From the NCBI GenBank assembly GCA_964415445.1, contig CAYQAE010000059.1:1-11811 (forward strand): a DNA stretch of 11,811 nt, in the 5' to 3' direction. Positions 7,601-11,811 of this stretch are shown here, piece after piece. Numbering within the stretch: position 1 is the stretch's first letter; each line of letters begins with the position of its first letter. The notes below the pieces were generated by a model. It searched no databases and had not been told where the DNA came from. It saw only the letters and a list, made by a program, of their open reading frames with translations. Made by a program: the position numbers and the translations under genes. The DNA comes from CAYQAE01 sp964415445 [NCBI: uncultured archaeon] (GTDB taxonomy: Archaea > CAYQAE01).

Positions 7601-9005
7601 GTTCTCACCTTCGGGGATTGAAGATTCAATTGATAGAACAGGTGATTTTTATAATCAAAGTGGTTATCCTTCTTGGGGTCCGTCATATAATTTATATGGT
7701 ATCACAAATCAGGAAATTGTTTTTGATAATCTATCTAATTCAGCAAAACTTGATAGAGGAGAAGTTATACTGACAGAAAGTGTTGCAAACGAGCTATCAC
7801 TTTATGTGGGTCAGAATTTATCATGGAAGCCTAATAATACTGAAGAGACATATTATAACTTTACAGTTAAGATGATAATCCCTGATTCTGAGGGGGATGA
7901 AGAATATTTTGGACCAACAAGGCGAACTAATGATGAGTTTGGCGGTGATTGGTTTAGTTCATATGTCATTATGAATATAGAAGATGTTTGGGAATATCAA
8001 GTTATGAAAACAAATAATTCTGTAAGAAATAGAACTTTTAATGAAATCTGCTTTAAATTCAAAGATACACCTACAAATAAAAATGATTACAGCAGTTCTA
8101 TCAGCAGCTATAATTCAAAATTATTTGATAATGACCCATTTAAAGAAGGATATTGGTATAGATCTACGAATAATCCCTTCAATGAGACACATGATGGTAG
8201 CGGAGAAAATATTGTTAAAGGAGTTTATAATCTAAAAGTAGGTGGTATTATTGAATATATTGGTGGATATAGGTGGGAGATGGGTTCAGAATCATTTGAT
8301 AATCACCAAACGCTAATAGTTTCTTCAATTGAGACTGCTCTAAAAGTCATGACATATTCTGATAGGCCAGATTATGTTTATAATTATTATGATAGAATAG
8401 GTAATGAAAATCTAAATGAAACTCATTATATCTCTAATATTATGGTAAGGATAGATAATGTAAGTTTATCTGATTTTTCTAATCTTCAAGATACAAAAGA
8501 TAGAATTTTAGCTGCAAATAGTAATATGGACGATGAATCAAATGTACAGGATACAGTTGAGGAGACAAAACAGATGACAGTAATATTCAAAGGCATATTT
8601 GGTCTTTTTGGTGGATTTGCAATGATTATTGGTGTTATTGGTACTGCAACAACACTAGTTATGTCTACAACTAAACGTCAAAAAGAAATAGGAGTTATGC
8701 GAGCATTAGGCATGACACAAGGTGAGATCAGAAGAATGTTTTTAGGTGAGGCTATCGTATTAGGCCTTTTAGCAGTCACTTCTGGTTTAGTTGGTGGCTT
8801 TGTATTTGTTACTATGATGAATGCAAGTGTATTAGGTGCATCTGGTCTATACCCTCCAGGTTATACCCCAACTTTAGTTTTTGATTGGTATATATTGGGT
8901 ATAATAATGGCAGCTTTAGTTGTATCAATTATAATTAGTGCAATTTTGCCTGCAAGAAAAGCAGCTAAGTTAGATCCAATTGAGGCAATAAGATATAGAG
9001 GATAA
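4698..9005 (+). CDS. Large two-module FtsX/MacB-type ABC permease with two sequon-rich ectodomains
   Basis: Membrane partner of the preceding ATPase, 1435 residues. Layout: cytoplasmic IALRNLKRRKSRT, membrane segment 17-38, MacB-like ectodomain about 39-478, FtsX core with segments near 480-510, 536-556 and 591-611 ending in PARRAAKVEPVVALHG, two extra segments near 639-660 and 674-700, segment 728-750, second ectodomain about 751-1292, then a second FtsX core near 1293-1325, 1345-1375 and 1392-1420 ending in PARKAAKLDPIEAIRYRG. Both cores keep the EIGVMRA..G coupling helix that contacts the ATPase. The ectodomains carry about 32 N-x-S/T sequons and Trp clusters (about residues 260-270 and 413-418), suggesting a glycosylated extracellular surface. 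The ten-helix plan recalls BceB-like permeases, but with two big ectodomains. Substrate unknown; efflux or envelope work is an inference from family. Confidence 0.9.
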   Translation: MLGGIALRNLKRRKSRTLLTLTGVLLGVGLIAGLNLVIDSIEELMYERIMGSKSDIILEGNQEEGYSEWFSASDYAALESLDGIELYPIHRGDGEAKTADESTWCRFYGVNSTKYPIKTLDHGEKTLGKYEVVIDQSLQNELECEVGDNITLEIHDVEVNYTVVGVCFYMDVGAMENEIAVLDVKHFWDIKSDIINSEGNNPQATEFNSIYIHTGNESKKAEILNVIYNQSFNDSLVKDYLNVDDVATNWSRVEIHLPDWWTGDWSDNWFSYEEANLNLLESYIASREVFIRWQEWSTFSNNSLQFYDEENLRGSIWGANFTYETVLLENGTIINNSLGPNGILISSDIANATNLNKSDQIYLKNRKDEPFTIVGIISTNTSHPNYTYFGWTWDDKVIISLEAARSMSSGGWWSDWSGIGKFNILAIHLTDAPTDDIDAYKSEANEMEDTVNQTLVSALGINRFTVEAVKSQALNQFNDMLLMFRLMFLAFAMMGIIVGVILVYNVMSMAVEERTYEIGVMRANGFQKGQVKNIIFIETLFIGIIGTFLAFFLGEALYNFLQNFFAGLFSGTGGDTPFSESSGYGFVMPSMMTIAFTVVCGIILTLIAAWLPARRAAKVEPVVALHGHQVRHSGHVKANIKTLIIGIVFIVIFWALGEFGPDAITNADNGPPPLMLFMFLPIIGICLIFASTLVLFAKILSNGLAPIFGKGNKMVYRNIASDRGTYNKTFIMASFGLIFVLGIFITMDTMDNAALDQARYQDGADLVIDGADWDDIFSTSDLDAVRNTEGVSDATGVLRGDLGEGYDWDSGSRKLNESGQPTILRTTFLKSDGRDEEAWMGRFIGINATEYFNVTYGFSVYDQTQDETMDKFAEDNTVFLPENLADYYKVDEGDTLTLSTYWKENYAYYMNMSWDMYAYRKYDEINFENSFYLPNSDKEFNLSNFKEEYSEFYDTPSFNDTFDIFLRWFSPSGIEDSIDRTGDFYNQSGYPSWGPSYNLYGITNQEIVFDNLSNSAKLDRGEVILTESVANELSLYVGQNLSWKPNNTEETYYNFTVKMIIPDSEGDEEYFGPTRRTNDEFGGDWFSSYVIMNIEDVWEYQVMKTNNSVRNRTFNEICFKFKDTPTNKNDYSSSISSYNSKLFDNDPFKEGYWYRSTNNPFNETHDGSGENIVKGVYNLKVGGIIEYIGGYRWEMGSESFDNHQTLIVSSIETALKVMTYSDRPDYVYNYYDRIGNENLNETHYISNIMVRIDNVSLSDFSNLQDTKDRILAANSNMDDESNVQDTVEETKQMTVIFKGIFGLFGGFAMIIGVIGTATTLVMSTTKRQKEIGVMRALGMTQGEIRRMFLGEAIVLGLLAVTSGLVGGFVFVTMMNASVLGASGLYPPGYTPTLVFDWYILGIIMAALVVSIIISAILPARKAAKLDPIEAIRYRG

Positions 9006-9053
9006 AAAATTAAATTATATCTTTTTCTATTTTTTCTATATTTATTTCTTTCT
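9003..9053. terminator. Convergent oligo-T ends between the permease and the zinc-ribbon gene
   Basis: The two stop codons are only four bases apart (9006-9009). On the plus strand, T-runs at 9021-9046 (CTTTTTCTATTTTTT and following) could end the ABC operon inside the 3' codons of the opposing gene. On the minus strand a TTTTTT run lies over 9004-9009. Both fit archaeal oligo-T termination. No hairpin is seen. Confidence 0.4.
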
Positions 9054-9975
9054 CATCTCTAATGTAGTGTTCCCCTGTCATTTTTTTGATCGAAATTTTA
9101 TCATCAGCTAATCTTATATCTCCATCAAATAAGTCGACAATACTTGCTAGCTCATCAGTTGATAATCTAGTTGGGTTTAGAAAAACCATCACATTTACAT
9201 CATACCTTCTGACTTTATTTTCTAGACTTCTGATAAAATCAGGTATTTCTTTGCTATTTAGTTCATTTAAATCTAGGACTAACCTTTTTTGTTTGTCTTT
9301 TGCTATTTTCATAAATATTTTTGCAATCCCTAAATTAATACTAGTGGCTCCAAGTTGGGATGTCAATACATTTTCCTTTTTTGAAAATATTTGATCAGAA
9401 GGATCACACAAAAGAAGAGTTAATTTATCCTTGTATTTATCTATGACCTTTTCAAAAATTTTATTCATATTTGAAGTAACTAATACTCCATGTTCGAAAT
9501 CTTCAATTCCTTCTATTAAAAATTTAGTTAAAATATAAATAGCAGTATCTGTAACTTCTGATGTTAGACCTAATACACTTTTTTTAGCAAATCCACCTTT
9601 TGATAGGACATCTAATTCATAACAACCACTAAAGAAATGTCCTTCTTCTAATTTTGTAAATTCTTCTTCTTTTTGCTTATCATCAATTTTTTCTTCCTCT
9701 TTAACTTCTTCTCTCTTTGGCCTATCTATTGAAGTCTGACATCCAGGACATACTTTCCAATCTGGATTTAGACGCATATCACAACTTAAACATTTTATAG
9801 GTTCATTACAGTTTGGACATACTTTCCATCTTTCTTTTACTGGATTTTTACAATTTGGACATATAAATCCCCTATCTTGAGGTGGTTCTTTTTCAAAGTT
9901 AGGCTTTTGAATTTCGCCTTTGTGATATACTCTTTTTGAAACATTATCTAAAATAGATCCAAAATCTTTTTTCAT
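9010..9975 (-). CDS. Double-zinc-ribbon protein with degenerate KaiC/RAD55-like (RecA-fold) domain
   Basis: 321 residues. Two zinc ribbons at Cys 39/42/53/56 and 62/65/76/79 share the V.P/R.W..CP.C pattern of the ABC ATPase nearby. A charged linker (85-111, many Glu/Lys) leads to a C-terminal domain that reads like archaeal KaiC/RAD55 ATPases: ELDVLSKGGFAKKSVLGLTS, then HGVLVTSNM, a Walker-B-like RLVLDLNEL (231-239) and STDELASIVDLFDGDIRL near the end. The P-loop position (about 136-144, GLTSEVTDT) lacks the GxxGxGKT pattern, so ATP hydrolysis is unlikely; a sensory, scaffold or regulatory role is an inference. No signal peptide or membrane segment, so cytoplasmic. The ATG at 9975 has no clear SD, suggesting a short-leader transcript from the TATA at 10017-10024. 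It converges on the ABC operon. Function is not established. Confidence 0.75.
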   Translation of the reverse strand: MKKDFGSILDNVSKRVYHKGEIQKPNFEKEPPQDRGFICPNCKNPVKERWKVCPNCNEPIKCLSCDMRLNPDWKVCPGCQTSIDRPKREEVKEEEKIDDKQKEEEFTKLEEGHFFSGCYELDVLSKGGFAKKSVLGLTSEVTDTAIYILTKFLIEGIEDFEHGVLVTSNMNKIFEKVIDKYKDKLTLLLCDPSDQIFSKKENVLTSQLGATSINLGIAKIFMKIAKDKQKRLVLDLNELNSKEIPDFIRSLENKVRRYDVNVMVFLNPTRLSTDELASIVDLFDGDIRLADDKISIKKMTGEHYIRDEKEINIEKIEKDII

Positions 9976-10016
9976 AGTATCAACAAATAGTAGGAACTAT
10001 GTTTTTTTTAATTTTC

Positions 10017-10024
10017 TTATATAA
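10017..10024. promoter_or_regulatory. Palindromic TATA box shared by two divergent genes
   Basis: TTATATAA is its own reverse complement and lies in the 84-base gap between the divergent starts at 9975 and 10060, 41 bases from one and 35 from the other. A start about 25 bases away on either side would give leaders of roughly 10-17 bases, consistent with the weak or absent SDs of both genes. Whether it fires both ways or direction is set by flanking BRE sequence is not visible. Confidence 0.45.
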
Positions 10025-10059
10025 TAGATTCATCAAAATTAATACAATTTGAGATAAAA

Positions 10060-10572
10060 ATGGATCTTATATTTGAACTTGTAAATAAACATGATTTTCT
10101 GCTCAAACCTTTTGGTAGATCACATTCTGAGGATTACGTTCAAAATTTGTATTATTTTTTTAGGTTATTTTCAAAAGGATACTATGTTGGGGATGTAAAG
10201 ATATTTATAGACACAGATCATGATATAGGTCGGATTGATACAATATATATTAATAAAATGTTTAGAGAAGATTGGTTGTATGAAAACACTTTAACTTTTC
10301 TAGAGGCATTCTTTAGATTAAAAGGATGTCTTAAGATTGTAGTTGATTCAACTGAAGATATTAAGGATTTTTTAGTAGCACATGATTATATTGAAACTAA
10401 ATTCAATTTTTTAGAGAAAAAAATTATTCCTATTTTAGTTGAAGATATCGATCGAGATTATCTTTGTTATTTTTTAAAAGAGACTAATATGGTTAGATCC
10501 CTAAAGCAAGATGAAAACTTATTTGAAGATATATTTGAAAATCATATTGCTCCTGAGGAAATATTGTATTAA
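10060..10572 (+). CDS. Unrecognised 170-residue cytoplasmic protein, possibly a degenerate GNAT fold
   Basis: I do not recognise this protein by a named family motif. No signal peptide, membrane segment or cysteine cluster is visible. The middle has a strand-helix-strand order that recalls GNAT acyltransferases: YYVGDVKIFID (41-51), GRIDTIYINKMF (57-68), a helix around 69-88 where GNAT proteins have the acetyl-CoA loop, the strand CLKIVVDS (90-97) and the late FLVAHDYIETKF (104-115), similar to the FLxxxGY element. The R/Q-x-x-G-x-G/A acetyl-CoA motif is absent, so activity is doubtful. It is divergent from the zinc-ribbon/KaiC-like gene and ends 8 bases before the 3' end of the oppositely oriented tRNA. 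Start ATG 10060 follows GAGAT, a weak SD. The fold suggestion is low confidence; that it is a real gene is likely from its promoter spacing and codon use. Confidence 0.65.
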   Translation: MDLIFELVNKHDFLLKPFGRSHSEDYVQNLYYFFRLFSKGYYVGDVKIFIDTDHDIGRIDTIYINKMFREDWLYENTLTFLEAFFRLKGCLKIVVDSTEDIKDFLVAHDYIETKFNFLEKKIIPILVEDIDRDYLCYFLKETNMVRSLKQDENLFEDIFENHIAPEEILY

Positions 10573-10574
10573 TT

Positions 10575-10579
10575 AAAAA
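10575..10579 (-). terminator. T5 run ending the tRNA-Asn transcript
   Basis: Immediately after the encoded CCA on the minus strand comes CTTTTTAATT, a T5 stretch of the kind that ends archaeal tRNA transcripts. It supports the strand and 3' end of the tRNA model. Confidence 0.5.
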
Positions 10580-10592
10580 GTGGCGCCGCCAG

Positions 10593-10625
10593 TTATCCCT
10601 CTGAAAGCTTAATACTTATCAGAGT
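10593..10625 (-). other. tRNA-Asn intron 4, position 64/65 in the T stem (33 nt)
   Basis: Exon GTCC (10631-10628) pairs with intron GGAT (10598-10595, one G-U); the 5' bulge is TG|A and the 3' bulge AA|C. The inner stem CTCTGA/TCAGAG (10624-10619 with 10604-10599) is six perfect pairs, followed by AAG/CTT. Excision puts C65 opposite G49 and completes the T stem, then TGGCGGC, G, CCA. Confidence 0.8.
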
Positions 10626-10646
10626 CAGGACTCGAACCTGCGACCT

Positions 10647-10664
10647 TTACCGCTATAAAATAGT
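10647..10664 (-). other. tRNA-Asn intron 3, position 43/44 (18 nt)
   Basis: The intron reads ACTATTTTATAGCGGTAA. Exon ACCG (38-41) pairs with intron CGGT (10652-10649); bulges are GA|A and AA|A; the inner stem CTAT/ATAG closes a TTT loop. This is a compact, well-formed central-helix-plus-inner-helix motif without a clear outer helix. Excision leaves variable loop AGGTC of normal length. Confidence 0.8.
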
Positions 10665-10670
10665 TCCGGT

Positions 10671-10723
10671 GCCCGCAGGCTAATGCCCGTATGCTGTATA
10701 TCTATAAATCAAATATAGATATA
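10671..10723 (-). other. tRNA-Asn intron 2, canonical position 37/38 (53 nt, possibly two nested or successive introns)
   Basis: Removing 53 nt gives loop CTGTTAA between perfect TCCGG/CCGGA stems. At the outer junctions the exon CTGT (32-35) can pair with intron GCGG (10676-10673) using two G-U pairs, giving bulges TA|T and GC|A. Inside, a stronger BHB exists: CTGT with ACAG (10697-10694), bulges TA|T and CA|T, and an eight-pair inner stem ATATCTAT/ATAGATAT (10722-10715 with 10705-10698). That would excise 10692-10723 (32 nt), leaving a 21-nt remainder 10671-10691 with its own hairpin CGGGC-ATTA-GCCTG. Confidence 0.8.
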
Positions 10724-10752
10724 TAACAGCCGGATGCTCTACCAGCTAAGCT

Positions 10753-10769
10753 TTCGCCAAGTATAACTT
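10753..10769 (-). other. tRNA-Asn intron 1, position 8/9 (17 nt)
   Basis: The intron reads AAGTTATACTTGGCGAA. The exon CGCC (10775-10772) pairs with intron GGCG (10758-10755), a four-GC central helix. The 5' bulge is AT|A and the 3' bulge AA|A; cutting there restores T8-A9-G10. A short AG/CT or AAG/CTT inner stem exists; the outer helix is only about two pairs, so this is a relaxed BHB. Confidence 0.8.
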
Positions 10770-10813
10770 ATGGCGGCATTGATAGCGACGCCAATTTAGT
10801 GGGCACACATTGG

Positions 10814-10821
10814 AAATAAAA
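10814..10821 (-). promoter_or_regulatory. Candidate TATA-like element for tRNA-Asn
   Basis: TTTTATTT on the minus strand, centred about 40 bases before the first tRNA base. A start some 26 bases downstream would leave a leader of about 14 bases for RNase P. The 10778-10887 gap otherwise holds only this and the opposing promoter. Confidence 0.3.
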
Positions 10822-10848
10822 GATTTACTGTAGGGATAAAAATTTGAA

Positions 10849-10854
10849 TTATAC
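10849..10854 (+). promoter_or_regulatory. Candidate TATA box for the 3'-terminal zinc-finger gene
   Basis: TTATAC within GAATTATACTTT lies about 36 bases before the ATG at 10888. A start about 25 bases on leaves a very short leader, matching the absence of an SD before that ATG. Confidence 0.35.
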
Positions 10855-10887
10855 TTTCTTTGATAATTTTTGGATGTGTTTTTTGAT

Positions 10888-11811
10888 ATGGATCGTGTAA
10901 AATGTAATTTATGCAAAAATATTGTAGTTGATAAGAATTTTTGTGAGATATGCGGTTCATATCTTAGTAAATTTAGATGTAGATGTCAGAATGAAGATAT
11001 AAGACCTTCTGAGATAAATCTATCTTTTTTGAAAATAGAAAATCATATACTTTATTTTAAACTTACAAAATGCGTGTTTTTCTGCGCAAATTGCTTTGCA
11101 AAAATACCTATACCTTTTGAAAAATTTGGAGGTTATTTATTAGAAAATTCTTACTTTTTAGATGAGATAAAAAAGGAAGCAGCTAATCAAGCTATGCATC
11201 TTTGGTATTGTATAAAATGCAAAAAAATATCTACAGATGAAAAATGTGAAAAATGTTCAGGCGATACTGTGGTTATTAATAAAATAAATATCAAAAACCT
11301 AAATTATACCGTGGAAGTAACTCAAGAATTTTTTAAATTACAATCGGGTATACCTTTTTTTGATGATCTAATAAATCATGGTTTTCCATATGATACATCT
11401 TCTATTTTTTTATCTCCGTCATGTGAGGAGAAAGAGAAATTTGAGATAAAGTATATAAAGAAGGGTCTTATAAATGGCGAGTCCACAATAGCTGCTATAA
11501 ATTATGATATAGCTGATTTTAAAAAGAAATTAAAAGAAGAAGGCATAAATGTTGATGAAGTTATAGAATATGGTTTACTTTCAATTATTGATCTATATAC
11601 TTGCAAAAAGGAATATATTAGATCTTCACAAGTTAGAGATAATATTGTAGTTTCTGCTAAAGATTTATCTAGCTTAGGTATTGCTATAACCCAGGCTCTA
11701 AAGCGCCTAAAGAGTGGATCAATTAAGCGAGGTTTATTTAGGATATTACCTTATGTTTTGGAAGTTTCAAAAAATAATGCACTAGATTTTACTAGAGATA
11801 CTTTAACTAAA
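10888..11811 (+). CDS. Multi-zinc-finger protein with degenerate KaiC/RAD55-like domain (3' end beyond window)
   Basis: Open from ATG 10888 to the window edge, 308 codons without a stop. The N-terminus has three cysteine clusters: Cys 6/9/19/22; a CRC...CANC set (31, 33, 66, 69, plus 62); and 108/111/120/123. From about residue 151 the text follows archaeal KaiC/RAD55 proteins: LQSGIPFFDDLINHGFP (compare SGIPGLDELLGGGLP), then SIFLSPSCEEKEKFEIKYI where the P-loop should be, GLINGESTIAAINYDIADFKKKL and IEYGLLSIIDLY. The Walker A lysine motif GxxGxGKT is missing, so it probably does not hydrolyse ATP. It has the same architecture idea (zinc fingers plus dead RecA fold) as the gene at 9010-9975 but different cysteine spacing, so it is a distant relative rather than a recent duplicate. 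No SD; cytoplasmic. Function unknown. Confidence 0.75.
   Translation, partial: MDRVKCNLCKNIVVDKNFCEICGSYLSKFRCRCQNEDIRPSEINLSFLKIENHILYFKLTKCVFFCANCFAKIPIPFEKFGGYLLENSYFLDEIKKEAANQAMHLWYCIKCKKISTDEKCEKCSGDTVVINKINIKNLNYTVEVTQEFFKLQSGIPFFDDLINHGFPYDTSSIFLSPSCEEKEKFEIKYIKKGLINGESTIAAINYDIADFKKKLKEEGINVDEVIEYGLLSIIDLYTCKKEYIRSSQVRDNIVVSAKDLSSLGIAITQALKRLKSGSIKRGLFRILPYVLEVSKNNALDFTRDTLTK

Larger units (their letters stand above)
10581..10777 (-). tRNA. tRNA-Asn(GUU) split into five exons by four BHB-type introns
   Basis: Exons on the minus strand: 10777-10770, 10752-10724, 10670-10665, 10646-10626, 10592-10581 (8, 29, 6, 21 and 12 nt). Joined, they make exactly 76 nt: acceptor GCCGCCA/TGGCGGC (7 perfect pairs), T8 A9, D arm GCTT-AGCTGGTA-GAGC, A26, anticodon arm TCCGG-CTGTTAA-CCGGA (anticodon GTT), variable loop AGGTC, T arm GCAGG-TTCGAGT-CCTGC, discriminator G73 and encoded CCA. 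All five-pair stems are perfect and invariant residues are in place. Each junction coincides with the cut between bases 2 and 3 of three-base bulges flanking a four-pair helix. Decoding Asn AAC/AAU in translation. A linear tRNA finder would probably miss it. Seen directly: exons and folds. Inferred: that all four introns are spliced. Confidence 0.9.

Noticed and set aside
8041-8235. Small gene inside the permease
   Set aside because: It is an out-of-frame reading within a well-supported ectodomain, with no promoter or homology.
9086-9394. Plus-strand gene opposite the zinc-ribbon protein
   Set aside because: It is antisense to clear KaiC-like sequence and reads as low-complexity hydrophobic text from Lys/Asp/Glu-rich complement.
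10599-10624. Hairpin CTCTGA...TCAGAG read as a terminator of the 170-residue gene
   Set aside because: It is the inner stem of the 64/65 tRNA intron, and its bulges fit the splice sites exactly; no T-run follows on the plus strand.
10581-10777. Permuted or split (trans-spliced) tRNA
   Set aside because: All five exons lie in normal order on one strand, ending with CCA and a T5 run, so ordinary cis introns explain it.
10581-10777. Broken or pseudo tRNA gene
   Set aside because: The joined exons restore every stem without a mismatch and keep the conserved residues, which decay would not do.
1-11811. CRISPR array, insertion sequence, prophage or attachment site
   Set aside because: No regularly spaced repeats, transposase, integrase or flanking direct repeats were seen by eye on either strand.

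Overview
The window looks like AT-rich archaeal chromosome. The reasons are a tRNA gene interrupted by bulge-helix-bulge (BHB) introns, a COG1478/CofE-family glutamate ligase, an archaeal type of dihydropteroate synthase, TATA-like boxes shortly before short leaders, oligo-T ends, double zinc ribbons fused to ATPases, and a surface permease crowded with N-glycosylation sequons. The style (zinc-ribbon ABC ATPases with the motif DEATGDLD, zinc-ribbon KaiC/RAD55-like proteins) resembles Thermoplasmatota-type Euryarchaeota, but the lineage is an inference and not secure.

Positions 1-3735 hold a tight plus-strand cluster: purH (start just outside the window), purN, a folP-like dihydropteroate synthase, and a CofE/COG1478 gamma-glutamyl ligase. 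Gaps are a few bases or overlaps. PurH and PurN both consume 10-formyl-tetrahydrofolate, so the cluster couples purine synthesis to making, and perhaps polyglutamylating, the folate-type cofactor it needs. The folP-like gene seems to begin at a non-canonical ATT codon.

Positions 3736-9005 hold a two-gene ABC operon of the MacB/LolCDE/FtsX type: an ATPase with two N-terminal zinc ribbons, and a 1435-residue permease with two FtsX cores and two large glycosylation-rich ectodomains. Facing it, four bases away, is a minus-strand double-zinc-ribbon protein with a KaiC/RAD55-like domain whose P-loop is lost. It shares a divergent promoter region with an unrecognised 170-residue protein.

Positions 10573-10887 contain the most remarkable item: on the minus strand, a tRNA-Asn(GUU) gene in five exons with four introns (8/9, 37/38, 43/44, 64/65). 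Removing them gives a canonical 76-nt tRNA with encoded CCA, and each junction lies at the expected cut point of a BHB-like fold. The anticodon-loop intron itself contains a second BHB and may be a nested or two-step intron. The window ends inside another zinc-finger protein with a degenerate KaiC-like domain.
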